From: Pirellulales bacterium
Lineage (GTDB): Bacteria > Planctomycetota > Planctomycetia > Pirellulales > Thermoguttaceae
DNA length: 64,000 nucleotides
NCBI GenBank assembly: GCA_016931995.1
Contig: JAFGDS010000076.1
Span: 1 to 64,000, forward strand
Direction of reading: 5' to 3'
In this document: piece after piece, positions 18,466 through 27,236 of the stretch
How the letters are laid out: each line of letters opens with the position of its first letter
How positions within the stretch are numbered: the stretch's first letter is position 1
The notes under the pieces: generated by a model
Databases searched by the model: none
The model's input: only the letters and a program-made list of their open reading frames with translations
Told to the model about the DNA's origin: nothing
Made by a program: the position numbers and the translations under genes

Positions 18466-19125
18466 ATGATCCACGCGTTGCGACTGCCGATCGCGATTCT
18501 CGCCGTTGTGACGGCGGATCGCGCCGCGGCGGACGCTCCGCGGGTCCTGCCTGCCCCCGAGGCGTTTCTCCTTTCGCCCCTTCAGGCCGGCGCGGGCTTG
18601 TTGCAGTTGGCGCAGCTTCCGGCCGTGCAGCGGGAATTGGAGTTGACTCCGCGGCAGGTGGCCGACGTCGCCAAGGTGGCCCGCCGCTTTCCGCCGGACC
18701 GGCGATGGCAGGTTCCCCTGATCGACAATGCCGAGGTATTTCCCGAGGATCTGGATGGGACCCAGGCGGAGATCGCCCGGCACGTCCGCCAGGTGTTAAC
18801 CTACCGGCAGTGGACGCGACTGAATCAGCTTCGGCTGCAATCGTTGGGAGTTGGGGCGCTGTTCACGCCGGAGGTGGAGCTTTCCTTGGGCATCACGCCC
18901 CGGCAGCGGCTCTTGGCGCGGAAGATCGTCACGCGCGCCCGAAGCTACACCCACACGCTGCTGGCCGATCACGCGGGGGGCAAGGACTCCGGTCAGATTC
19001 CGGCGGAGGTTTTGAGCCAGATTCGCCAGACGTGGGAAGACGCGAAAGAGAAGGGATTCGAGCTGCTCACGGAGCAGCAGCGGCTCATTCTCGCCGACAT
19101 CATGGGAGAGCCATTCGAGTTTTGA
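18466..19125 (+). CDS. Exported LTxxQ-like protein
   Basis: 219 residues with a signal peptide (MIHALRLPIAILAVV, cut near AAA-DAP). Repeats of the form L-T-x-x-Q appear at LELTPRQVADVA, LTYRQWTRLNQL, LGITPRQRLLARK and LLTEQQRLILADI. This pattern is known from Spy/CpxP-type periplasmic proteins and from planctomycete relatives with unknown function. All-helical in appearance. The ATG with a strong GGGGCGGGG upstream is used; a frame open from 18295 is dismissed. The HDOD gene follows after 100 bases. Confidence 0.7.
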   Translation: MIHALRLPIAILAVVTADRAAADAPRVLPAPEAFLLSPLQAGAGLLQLAQLPAVQRELELTPRQVADVAKVARRFPPDRRWQVPLIDNAEVFPEDLDGTQAEIARHVRQVLTYRQWTRLNQLRLQSLGVGALFTPEVELSLGITPRQRLLARKIVTRARSYTHTLLADHAGGKDSGQIPAEVLSQIRQTWEDAKEKGFELLTEQQRLILADIMGEPFEF

Positions 19126-19225
19126 TCGGTGTTGCGGGACGGCGTTTTCCTGGCGTCGTCAAGGGGCTGGGGCAGTTGATGGACGACTCCAGAACGAGTT
19201 CCTTACGAGCGCACGGAGCGACGTT

Positions 19226-20137
19226 ATGGCGGCGCAAAACACGGAGCCTGTTGGGACGCGGCTTCCGCGTAATCCCTTGCCCGCCGAAGTCATCGAGCGG
19301 CTCTTCTCCCGCATCAGCGAGGTCTCCACGCTGCCCACCGCGGCCCAGCAGATCGTCGCGCTGACCGGCGATCCCTCCACCGGCGCGGACGATCTTCTCG
19401 ATGCCGTGCGGAGCGATCCGGCGCTGGCAATGCGCGTGATGCGCACGGTGAACTCCTCCGTCTATGGTCTGAGCAACGCGGTGGGTGACCTGAAGCAGGC
19501 CATCACGCTCATCGGCTTCGAGGAGGTCCGCAACCTCGCCCTGACCACCTACGTGTCGCCCTTGTTCTCCGCGTCGAGCAACTACGGCCCGTACAGCCGC
19601 GCCGGCCTGTGGAGCCACATGGTGGGCACGGCCGTCGTCGCGCGGCAAATCGCCGAAATCACCCGCAAGGCCCCGCCCCAGGAAGCCTATTTGGCGGGCC
19701 TGTTGCACGACACGGGCTACATCCTCCTGGATCAATACCTTCACGGACCGTTCTGCCGGGTGATCGACGAACTGGACGAGTCGGCCCCCACGTGGCAGAT
19801 CGAATTGCGGCTGTTGGGGTTCGACCACGCGGCGCTGGGCGGATACGTCGCGACGAAGTGGCATTTCCCCGCGTGCCACGCCGCGGCGATCCGTTGCCAT
19901 CATCTGCCCGAAACGTGCGACGGCGACGGCCACGTCATGGCTTGCATCGTTGCCGCGGCCGACTTCTTCTGCCACCTGAAGGACCTCACGTCGCTGGGCG
20001 CGCACAAGCCCTCGCCGCCGGCGCAAGAGATCTTCGCCACGCTGGGGCTCACGCGAAGCGACATGAACGCCCTTCTGGACCAGCTCGACGCCCTGCTGTC
20101 CGCCGCGCAGGACGTCGCCACGATTCAGATCCGATGA
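19226..20137 (+). CDS. HDOD-domain signalling protein
   Basis: 303 residues, cytoplasmic. The HDOD domain spans about 28-230: LPTAAQQIVALTGDPSTG, MRTVNSSVYGLSNAVGDLKQ and ITLIGFEEVRNLAL are typical. It keeps a partial HD signature in LAGLLHDTGYILLDQY and a later HH in IRCHHLPE, although HDOD proteins generally lack phosphodiesterase activity. Role probably regulatory. GGAG precedes the ATG by 7 bases. Convergent with the NPCBM gene across a repeat-bearing gap. Confidence 0.85.
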   Translation: MAAQNTEPVGTRLPRNPLPAEVIERLFSRISEVSTLPTAAQQIVALTGDPSTGADDLLDAVRSDPALAMRVMRTVNSSVYGLSNAVGDLKQAITLIGFEEVRNLALTTYVSPLFSASSNYGPYSRAGLWSHMVGTAVVARQIAEITRKAPPQEAYLAGLLHDTGYILLDQYLHGPFCRVIDELDESAPTWQIELRLLGFDHAALGGYVATKWHFPACHAAAIRCHHLPETCDGDGHVMACIVAAADFFCHLKDLTSLGAHKPSPPAQEIFATLGLTRSDMNALLDQLDALLSAAQDVATIQIR

Positions 20138-20244
20138 CGTCGCGCTCCCCCGTGGCACGGCCGCCCTCGGCCGTGTCCGTCGCGGCGAAGCATCTCGCGT
20201 CGTCCCGTGCGAATGAGATCCTGCGCCGCGCTCGGGATGACGCG
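20138..20244. repeat. Two interspersed repeat fragments between convergent genes
   Basis: CACGGCC (20156-20162), gccctc, GGCCGTG (20169-20175) is the same hairpin core as at 55526-55545 and, with A/T changes, at 41871-41928. Then 20214-20242 (gagatcctgcgccgcgctcg and atgacg) is a half of the HPERSEGS-type repeat. Both lie in the gap between two stop codons. Confidence 0.65.
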
Positions 20245-21483
20245 TCAAGGCGGGGAAGGTTCTGAAGCGGGCATTCGAGACGGTTCATCGGGCCGGCGGA
20301 TCAACCGGGCGTCGAGCCAATCGGCGCGGTCGAGTTGGTCGGCGCGATCGGCGAAGTCGACGATCAGGTCGAGCCGTTTCGCGCCCGCGAGATCCACGCG
20401 CACCGGCGCCGGCTCGTCGCCGCCGCGCAGCACGTCGCTCTCGAATCGCTTCCGCCGATCGACATAGACGCGAAAGCGGACGCTTCCGCCCGACCCCGCC
20501 GCGTCGTCCAGGGCCAGTTCGGCCGCGAAGGCCTCGCACGGCGCGGTCAGCACGTACGTCAGGCACGACGAGCCGTGCGCGCCCAGGCCCTTGAGATAAA
20601 GCCGGTTCCCCGAGCGGAGCCGCCCGCCGAGGCCGTTGCGGTCATTCTCGTACGGCCACGCCAGGTCGAGAAACGGGATGTGGCGGAAGGCGTCGGGTCG
20701 GCGATCGGAGAGATACTGGGCGCGGCCGCCAAACGGCTGAAGAAAGACCACCTCGCGCGGCGCGGTCTGCCAGTCGGCGTCCTCCACCGCGGCGGGAATC
20801 AGACTCGCTTGCCGGTCCTCCATCGCGAGCCGGGCGCACGCCACGCGGCTGCCATCGGCCAGTCCCACCCAAGCGCCAAGGCCGTCGCGCCGCGCGCGGC
20901 GGCGCAGGGCGGGATGGAAGATAATCGCCTCGGCTTGTCCGAGTTCGAGCGAGGTCGGACCGGAGGTCGTATCGAGATGGATCGCGTCCGAGTCCACCTC
21001 GGTCAGACTTCCGCCCAATTGATCGCCGTTGGCCAGCAGGACGACGTCCGAGCGGTCTTCCGCGCGGAGAACGCGATCCAGCAGGCGGTCGCGCCGGACG
21101 GCGTCGCCGGGCAACTCGAAAATGACGCCCGCCACCGTGGCCGACGGGAGCCGGACGAGACCGCACGATTTCGAGTCGATCCGGACCGCCTCGCGCGAGA
21201 CCTCCAATAGATCGCCGACCACCAGGCTCTCGTCGGCCAGCACGACCGCCGAACCCCGCGCCGGGTCGGGGCAATCGCCCCAGCGGACCAGGTTCTCCGC
21301 GGCCAGCGCGCGATCGGGCTGGAAGGTCAACGTCCACGCGGGATCGCACGCGACCAGTTCGGCCCGAAACGGCTCGCCCTCAACCGGAACGCCCACCGGC
21401 GCATCGTTCGCGACCAGCGTGCTTGGCAATGCCACGGCCGCCAACACGACGCCTGCCAGCCCAAGAACCCGCCCGCGCGACAT
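20245..21483 (-). CDS. Exported NPCBM-domain protein
   Basis: 412 residues with a signal peptide (LGLAGVVLAAVALPS, cut near LVA-ND). Residues about 60-230 form a beta-rich region with repeated strand pairs. From about 265 the C-terminal part (HIPFLDLAWPYENDRNG, LYLKGLGAHGSSCLTYVL, FRVYVDRRKRFESDVLRGG) matches the NPCBM fold, a carbohydrate-binding-like domain first defined in glycosidases. Five bases separate it from the upstream prenyltransferase-repeat gene, so it is the end of that operon. Ligand unknown; probably binds a glycan outside the cell. Confidence 0.75.
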   Translation of the reverse strand: MSRGRVLGLAGVVLAAVALPSTLVANDAPVGVPVEGEPFRAELVACDPAWTLTFQPDRALAAENLVRWGDCPDPARGSAVVLADESLVVGDLLEVSREAVRIDSKSCGLVRLPSATVAGVIFELPGDAVRRDRLLDRVLRAEDRSDVVLLANGDQLGGSLTEVDSDAIHLDTTSGPTSLELGQAEAIIFHPALRRRARRDGLGAWVGLADGSRVACARLAMEDRQASLIPAAVEDADWQTAPREVVFLQPFGGRAQYLSDRRPDAFRHIPFLDLAWPYENDRNGLGGRLRSGNRLYLKGLGAHGSSCLTYVLTAPCEAFAAELALDDAAGSGGSVRFRVYVDRRKRFESDVLRGGDEPAPVRVDLAGAKRLDLIVDFADRADQLDRADWLDARLIRRPDEPSRMPASEPSPP

Positions 21484-21488
21484 ACGGA

Positions 21489-22565
21489 TTACCTTTGGAA
21501 AATGGGCAGGAAGTTATTGGGCGTTTGCAGCACGATGCAGGCCATGCTCGTGGCGTATTCCGACGTGTAGGACGACGGCCAGGAACCGTCGGCCGCCTGT
21601 CGGGCGATCAGGCCGTCGCGGACCGACGGATACCACTGGCGCCAGCGATCGCCGCCGGCTTGCCACATAACCATCGCGGCGTAGTATTGTCCGTAAAAAT
21701 AGTTCGCGGAACGATCGTCGCCCACCTCGCGGGGCAGATTCTTCAAGAGGTAGTCGAGGCCCTTGGTCACCTCGGGTCCTTCGTATATCCCGGCGCTGAA
21801 AAGCGCGGCCACGCCGGCCGCCGATCGCGGAAACAGGCTGTCCCGCCGGCCATCCAACTGGTAGGCGAACCCGCCGTCGGGATTCTGGCATCGCTTCACG
21901 TAATCGGTGCAGCGGTCGATGGTCTGCTTGGGCACGTGAATGCCGGCGTTGCGGGCACTGCGCAGGGCCATGACCTGGCAGATGGTTACGGAGACGTCGG
22001 CGTCGGCCCGCTTGGGCTGGTAGCGCCATCCGCCCTCGCTGTTCTGTGTGTTCTCAATCAGCTTGACGGCGGCCGTGAGCTTTTCGCGAAGATCGCCGCG
22101 GCGCGACATTCCATAACACTCGGCCAGCAAGAGCGTGGCGAAGCCGTGGCCGTACATCGGGCCGTGGCTCGCGGCCTCGGGCGCAACGATGAAGCCGCTT
22201 GGCTGGCAACGGGCAAGAATGTAGTCCAGCGCCCGGGCAAGCTCGTCGCCGTGGGGACCTCGGCCGGGCGTGCTGCCGCCTGACAGGAAGGCCATGCCCG
22301 CCAACGCCGTAACCGCCACGTTACCCCGCAAAGTCGCCGAGCCGAACGACCCGTCGTCGTGCTGCCGCTCGACAAGGTACGTCAAGCCGCGTTCGATGGA
22401 CTGATCGGCGGCCGGGGTGATCCACGCGTTCGGCCCGCGCGGGGCGGCACGATCCTCGCCCGCGGCGGGCAAGGCAGTCAGGAGGGCCAGAATGACCACG
22501 GCGAAGAGGGCGCCATGTCCACGCTTGTATGGACATGCCTTCGTCTTCTCGCGATGGAGAAACAT
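21489..22565 (-). CDS. Exported prenyltransferase/squalene-oxidase repeat protein
   Basis: 358 residues from this ATG. Several terpenoid-cyclase-type alpha/alpha repeats: GLTYLVERQHDDGSFG, LIENTQNSEGGWRYQP, YVKRCQNPDGGFAYQL, IARQAADGSWPSSY. The DxDD catalytic motif of squalene-hopene cyclase is not visible, so it is probably a non-enzymatic toroid as in many planctomycete paralogs. The N-terminal hydrophobic segment ALFAVVILALLTALPAAG is a signal peptide. The start is uncertain: the 5' end (22512-22588) consists of two palindromic repeats, no ribosome site precedes the ATG, and an upstream in-frame codon at 22613 also exists. Confidence 0.72.
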   Translation of the reverse strand: MFLHREKTKACPYKRGHGALFAVVILALLTALPAAGEDRAAPRGPNAWITPAADQSIERGLTYLVERQHDDGSFGSATLRGNVAVTALAGMAFLSGGSTPGRGPHGDELARALDYILARCQPSGFIVAPEAASHGPMYGHGFATLLLAECYGMSRRGDLREKLTAAVKLIENTQNSEGGWRYQPKRADADVSVTICQVMALRSARNAGIHVPKQTIDRCTDYVKRCQNPDGGFAYQLDGRRDSLFPRSAAGVAALFSAGIYEGPEVTKGLDYLLKNLPREVGDDRSANYFYGQYYAAMVMWQAGGDRWRQWYPSVRDGLIARQAADGSWPSSYTSEYATSMACIVLQTPNNFLPIFQR

Positions 22566-22588
22566 GTCCACGCGAGCGTGGACATGGC
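22512..22588. repeat. Two copies of the CATGNCCACGC palindrome
   Basis: First copy: CATGTCCA (22514-22521) and TGGACATG (22530-22537). Second copy: CATGTCCACGC (22563-22573), GA, GCGTGGACATG (22576-22586), a perfect 11-bp inverted repeat. The same family recurs at 37685-37708 with G in place of T. Both copies overlap the 5' end of the prenyltransferase-repeat gene. Confidence 0.8.
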
Positions 22589-22693
22589 GCCCTGGCCTTC
22601 GTCGTTCCACCACGCTCTCACCCTCGACCCCGCTCCCGAAGGGAGAGGGCAGTTATGGCCATCCTTGCGTTTCTCTCTAAACGAAGAATTGTC

Positions 22694-23434
22694 TCACTCC
22701 TCCAACAGCCGCTCGAAGTAGTCTTCGATCATGCCTTCGTATTCGGGCAGAAATTCATCGACCGGCAGTTGGAGCATCTGCTCGCGCTGACGGGCGGGCA
22801 ACTCGCCCCAGAGCTCTTTGAGCAAGACCCGCATCTGGACCATGTCGGGCCGCTTGGGACCGGGCTGCTTGGCCTGGGACCCGCCGGAGGCTGGCTTGCC
22901 GGCGCCACCGCCGTTCGGTTTGCCACCGCCCGGCTTCTGGCCGGACGGCTTGCCGCCGTCGCGCGGCTGGGTTCCTCCCGGCTTCGCCTGGCCCGACGAC
23001 GGGCACGCGCCGCCCGAGCATCGGGCCTGCCGGATCAAGGCGTCCAGATCGGCCAAGACCTGTTTTTGGACCTGCTGCGTGTCGGGCCCGCAATCCGCCT
23101 GGGCGATCCGCGCCTCGATCTCGCGCATCCGCCGCGCCAAGAGCAAGAGCGGATCGTCGTCGTTGCCGCTCGTGGCCGCCGCGCCCAACTCCCGTTGAAG
23201 CTGTTTTTCGAGAACCGCGTCGGGCTTGCCTGGCTCGTCTCCGCCGGGCTTTTGGCCGGGCGGGACCGGCGGGCGATTGATTTTGTCCAGCGCGTCGGGC
23301 CCGAGCGAATCGAGCAGTTGCTCGTCGAGCGCCTTGGGCGGTTGGCCGACGGCCGGCGCGCGGTCGCCGCGCGCCGCGCCCACGCCGAGCAACGTGCCCA
23401 ACGCCAAGATCCAGATTGCTCCGTGAGTAGTCAT
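22694..23434 (-). CDS. Exported low-complexity protein of the BatA-type operon
   Basis: 246 residues, function not recognised. Signal peptide IWILALGTLLGVGAARG. Residues about 45-130 are charged helices with a Cys (IAQADCGPDTQQ) and a CSGGACPSSG motif, then a Gly/Pro/Lys-rich linker (about 140-190), then a helical C-terminus with LWGELPARQREQMLQLP and FLPEYEGMIEDYFERLLEE. Its end resembles planctomycete proteins found downstream of DUF4175-type genes. It lies 44 bases downstream of that gene on the same strand. Probably a periplasmic partner. Confidence 0.72.
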   Translation of the reverse strand: MTTHGAIWILALGTLLGVGAARGDRAPAVGQPPKALDEQLLDSLGPDALDKINRPPVPPGQKPGGDEPGKPDAVLEKQLQRELGAAATSGNDDDPLLLLARRMREIEARIAQADCGPDTQQVQKQVLADLDALIRQARCSGGACPSSGQAKPGGTQPRDGGKPSGQKPGGGKPNGGGAGKPASGGSQAKQPGPKRPDMVQMRVLLKELWGELPARQREQMLQLPVDEFLPEYEGMIEDYFERLLEE

Positions 23435-23478
23435 GGTCGGTTGCGTTGTCTTCGTAACATCTCAGTCCAACGGCAGCC

Positions 23479-26400
23479 CTATCGTTCCTCCTTCAGCGGC
23501 TCGGTTTCGGGAGCGGGGGCCGTCTGGAGCCATTGTAACACAAAATCGGCTAGGCGGCCCTGCTCGTGGCTGAGCCGCTCGAAGAGCCGCCGGGCGTCGT
23601 CCGGTGGGTTCGGATTCCCGCCGTACGCGCGCTGCCAGGCTTGGGTCCGCCGGTTGAGACCCTGTTGCAGCAACCGCAGGAGCTTCAGTTGGGCCACCGG
23701 CGGGATGCCTTGAGCCGACGGCGGCGACGGGCCCTTGCCGGGGCTGCCACCGGCCGCGGACGACGACGGGTTCGCCTCCGGTGGCTCCGGCTTGAGGGCC
23801 TCGATGGCCAGATCGAGCCGCGCCAGGGCGTCGTGCTGCGCCGCCTGAGCCGGTTGGCCGGTCTCCCGGCGACCCAACCAACCGGCCGCGCGCGACATCG
23901 CCTCGGCCGCCTCATCCATCGTCCAACGGAACACGCCCGCCTCGTCCACCTCTTGAGCCAACCGCGCGGTGTCCTCCCCAAGCAGGCTTTGCGCCCGGGC
24001 CAGCTCGTGCAAGCTCGTCGTTTGGCCCTCGGTGAGCCGCCCTTGCACCGCGCGCAGGCCGGCCAGGCGTTGCGCTTCCTCCACCGCCGCCAGTTGCCGG
24101 CCGCGCAGGGCCTTGATGGATTCCTCCAACTTGGCCAACTGCCGCATGGCCAGCTCGGCCTCGACCTCTTGGCGACGTTGGGCCAGGGCCTTGCCCGCCG
24201 CGTCCAGCGCCGACTTCGCCTCGGCCGCGCCGGCCGCGGCCCGCGCGGCATCGTCCGCCCGGGCCGACTGACCGGCTTGCCCCATTTTCCGGGTGGCCGT
24301 TTGCGTCTGCCTCGCGGCCTCGTCGGCCAGAAGCTGCGCCAGCCGCCGGGTCATCCGCTCGGCCTCGGCCCTGAGCGCGTCCTGACGCGCGGCAAGCTCC
24401 GTTAGCTGCTCGCGGCGCCGCGCGGCGTCCGCCTGGGCCGCGACCGGCTCGATCCTCGCGCGGAGAGACTCCTGCTGCTGGGCCAATTCGGCCAGATCCG
24501 CCTGCGCCTCGTCGAGCTTCTTCCCGAGCCGGGCCAGCTCGTTCTCCGGCCGATTGGCCAGAACGTTCAACAGATCCTCCAGGTCGCCGATCGCCTGCTG
24601 CTGGTGGTCGCTGGCCTGGGCGATTCGATTTTTTTCCGTCTCGTCGCCCGCCGTGCGCATCGTGGCGACCGTGCCCTGCCGGCGGGCGCGGTCCAGGGCG
24701 TCGGTCAGCGTTTGCGCGGCCAAGGGATCGCGGTCCGCCAGATGACCCGCCGTGAGGTCCATTTCGTACAGTATGCGTTCGAGCCGACGGGCCAGCTCGA
24801 GCTGGTCCTGCGCAAGCGTTCTCAGCCGGGCGATCTGCCGCGGGGTAAGGCTCCGCGTCTCGCGGCCAAGCGTCTCGCGGCCCAGGGCGGCCGCGTCCTT
24901 GGCAAGCGCCCGCTGATCGCGAAGCAACTGGCCGACGTCGCGACGGAACTGCCGATAGTTATCCCACTCGGTCAGTTCGGCCAGGAGCCGCTGGACCGTT
25001 TCGATCACGTGATCCTGCGCGTCGGCCGCGGCCGTGACGGCGGCGCGCGTGGCCGCGTCGGGCGCGGCGTCGCCGGCCCGCTCGTCCAGCCGGACCTGGG
25101 CCGACTTCACCGCGGTCGTAAGGCGTCGGGCAATCTCGGCCAGCGGGCCCGCGCCGAGCCGGGAAAGCTCGTCGTTGAGCCCGCTCATGCGGCGTACAAG
25201 CTCCGGACTGTCCACCCGGTTGTTCGCCAGATCGGCAAGCACGCTCTGGACGTGCGCGGGCACGCCCTGCTCGCGGTCGGCCAGCGTCGAAGCGGCCTCC
25301 CGCTGGTTCAGTTCCGCGCCGCGAAGCTGATCGACCTCGAGCTGGTCGAGCCGACCCAACTCTTCCAGCCGAATCTGAAGCCGCGCTAGCTGCTGGCGGC
25401 TGGTCCGCGCGAGATTCAGCCCGCGAGCCAACTCGGCCAGGATGAACCGCTGCTGACGGCCGAGCCGATCCACGAGCTCTTCCGGCGTGATCGCGATCAG
25501 TTGTTGCCACGGACTCTTGCCCGACGCGCCGCGGTAGTCCGCCGCCACCGCGCGATAGCTCACCTGCATCCCCGGCGAGAGCTTCTCGGGCCCCAACGCG
25601 GCGAGGTCCCAGCGAAAGTCGATCTGGCGAGTTCCCCGGGCTTCGGCCGCCGTGGCGGGATCGAGCGACGCGGGACCTTCGAAGAGCGCGATCCGCCAGG
25701 GAGCCGGCCCGGTCGGCGGCTGCGCGCCCGACGCCGCTTCGAGATCGACCCTGGCCACGGCCAGATCGTCCTTCGCCACCACCGCAAGCGGGACGATGGC
25801 CTGGGGCGTGACGAACCGCGTGCCCGAGGGCTGCTCGACGCCGACCGTCGGCGCGGTGTCCGGGCGCACCTGGATCGCGTAAGGCCGCCCCTGGCCCGCC
25901 GTGAGCCCCTCGCGATCGGTCAACACGAGGCGGAACTCGACGGGCTCGTCGATCACGAGCGGCTCGACGCCCTCGCCGGGCACGCGCAACGTCACGCCGT
26001 CCGGGTCGATCGCGGCGGGGATGGTCGGGCCGGTGGAAAGACGCAACTCGGCCGACGCCAGCGGCTTGGTCGCGGTGGCCTCGAATCGAACGGCCGTTCC
26101 CGCCAGGACGTTTACGTCTCCTTCGACCGTGTGCGGCGCCAGGCCCGTGTACGCCGGCGGCGCGAGCAGCGCCCGAAGCGACACCACGGCTGGCGGCTCG
26201 ACCACGGCGACCGGGTTCCACGGCATGGAATGATCGTCGCCGCCCTCGACGCGGAAAGAAAACGGCCGCGCGACGTTCTCCCGCCGGGCGACCAGCACGT
26301 CACCGAGCCGGCGCATCGGCTCGGTCGTCTCCTCGAGCGTGCCGTCGGGGTTTTCGATCCGATAGTGGATCCGCCCCCCGGCGGGAAGCGGCGCGCCGAA

Positions 26401-27051
26401 GGCGTCCACCACTTCGATCTCGAACGCGTCGCCCCGGGCAACCCGATCGACGTGGTTCGCAAGCCGCAAATAATGCGTGCGGGGCCAGGCCATTTCGCCC
26501 CAGGGATACGCCAACCGCGCGACGGCCACTTGGCACGAAACCGGCGCCAACGCGGCCACGATCGCGGCCAGAAGGACTGCGCCCACCGCGGCCGTCGCCG
26601 CGCGGACGACCGGACGGCGGTCGATCGCCCGGGCAAAATCGACCGAGTCGGCGCGGGCGACCGTTTGGGCAATGACGGCGCGGCGCAGCCCGGCCGAGCC
26701 CGCCTTCGGATCGTCCCGCGGCTGACGCAGAAACTCCAGCGAACTGGCCAGGTCGCCGGCCAGCTCGGGAAAATGTCGCTCCAGTCGCCGGGCAAGATCC
26801 ACCTCGCCCAGCGGCAGCGTCCAGCCCCGGTACACGTACCGGTGGCACGTCCGCGCGAGCACGGCCACCAGCGCGAGCGTGAGGATGATCCGCAGCCCCC
26901 GGTCCTCGAACCGCACGAGATAATCGACGCCGCCGAGCACCAGAAGCGCCGCCACGGCGACCGCCACGAGCCTCCCCAGCCCCCGCGCGAGCAGCAACCG
27001 CCGCAGCCGCCCGCGGAACTTGGCGATTCGCGTTTCAAGGGGATGGGACAT
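23479..27051 (-). CDS. Large DUF4175-like membrane protein with coiled coils
   Basis: 1190 residues. Two membrane segments near the N-terminus (about 28-48 and 54-72) and one near 160-180, then Ig-like beta domains to about residue 490, then a long Arg/Glu/Ala/Gln coiled-coil region to the C-terminus (QQQESLRARIEPVAAQADA, AAEAKSALDAAGKALAQ). This layout fits the DUF4175-type proteins that accompany BatA/VWA genes in planctomycetes. Likely a membrane-anchored periplasmic scaffold; no enzymatic motif is seen. The ATG MSHPLETRIAKFRG is chosen; a TTG 15 bases earlier is possible. Fourth gene of the operon after DUF58, BatA-like and VWA genes. Confidence 0.78.
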   Translation of the reverse strand: MSHPLETRIAKFRGRLRRLLLARGLGRLVAVAVAALLVLGGVDYLVRFEDRGLRIILTLALVAVLARTCHRYVYRGWTLPLGEVDLARRLERHFPELAGDLASSLEFLRQPRDDPKAGSAGLRRAVIAQTVARADSVDFARAIDRRPVVRAATAAVGAVLLAAIVAALAPVSCQVAVARLAYPWGEMAWPRTHYLRLANHVDRVARGDAFEIEVVDAFGAPLPAGGRIHYRIENPDGTLEETTEPMRRLGDVLVARRENVARPFSFRVEGGDDHSMPWNPVAVVEPPAVVSLRALLAPPAYTGLAPHTVEGDVNVLAGTAVRFEATATKPLASAELRLSTGPTIPAAIDPDGVTLRVPGEGVEPLVIDEPVEFRLVLTDREGLTAGQGRPYAIQVRPDTAPTVGVEQPSGTRFVTPQAIVPLAVVAKDDLAVARVDLEAASGAQPPTGPAPWRIALFEGPASLDPATAAEARGTRQIDFRWDLAALGPEKLSPGMQVSYRAVAADYRGASGKSPWQQLIAITPEELVDRLGRQQRFILAELARGLNLARTSRQQLARLQIRLEELGRLDQLEVDQLRGAELNQREAASTLADREQGVPAHVQSVLADLANNRVDSPELVRRMSGLNDELSRLGAGPLAEIARRLTTAVKSAQVRLDERAGDAAPDAATRAAVTAAADAQDHVIETVQRLLAELTEWDNYRQFRRDVGQLLRDQRALAKDAAALGRETLGRETRSLTPRQIARLRTLAQDQLELARRLERILYEMDLTAGHLADRDPLAAQTLTDALDRARRQGTVATMRTAGDETEKNRIAQASDHQQQAIGDLEDLLNVLANRPENELARLGKKLDEAQADLAELAQQQESLRARIEPVAAQADAARRREQLTELAARQDALRAEAERMTRRLAQLLADEAARQTQTATRKMGQAGQSARADDAARAAAGAAEAKSALDAAGKALAQRRQEVEAELAMRQLAKLEESIKALRGRQLAAVEEAQRLAGLRAVQGRLTEGQTTSLHELARAQSLLGEDTARLAQEVDEAGVFRWTMDEAAEAMSRAAGWLGRRETGQPAQAAQHDALARLDLAIEALKPEPPEANPSSSAAGGSPGKGPSPPSAQGIPPVAQLKLLRLLQQGLNRRTQAWQRAYGGNPNPPDDARRLFERLSHEQGRLADFVLQWLQTAPAPETEPLKEER

Positions 27052-27236
27052 GACGTCAAACAGCAATCACGAAGAACAAACCACGGATGAACACGGATAA
27101 ACAAAAATGTGGTTTTGTTGCTCTCCTTCTTCATCTGTGTGTATCTGTGTTCATCTGTGGTTCCTTCCTTCGTTGTCTCTTCGTAACTCCGTGGCGATTG
27201 TCAAAACGGCGACAGATCGTTGCACTCAACTGTATT
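27052..27236. repeat. Long hairpin repeat, MNTDK type
   Basis: Left arm 27079-27099 (aaccacggatgaacacggat plus a) and right arm 27142-27162 pair over 21 bases with two G-T wobbles; the 42-base loop is AT-rich. The same family occurs at 32062-32161 and 35144-35312. It fills the junction between the VWA gene and the DUF4175-like gene. Confidence 0.85.

Noticed and set aside
25501-27090. 529-codon plus-strand frame opposite the DUF4175-like gene
   Set aside because: High-GC shadow: Arg/His/Gly-rich, no motif, opposite a gene with clear domain structure.
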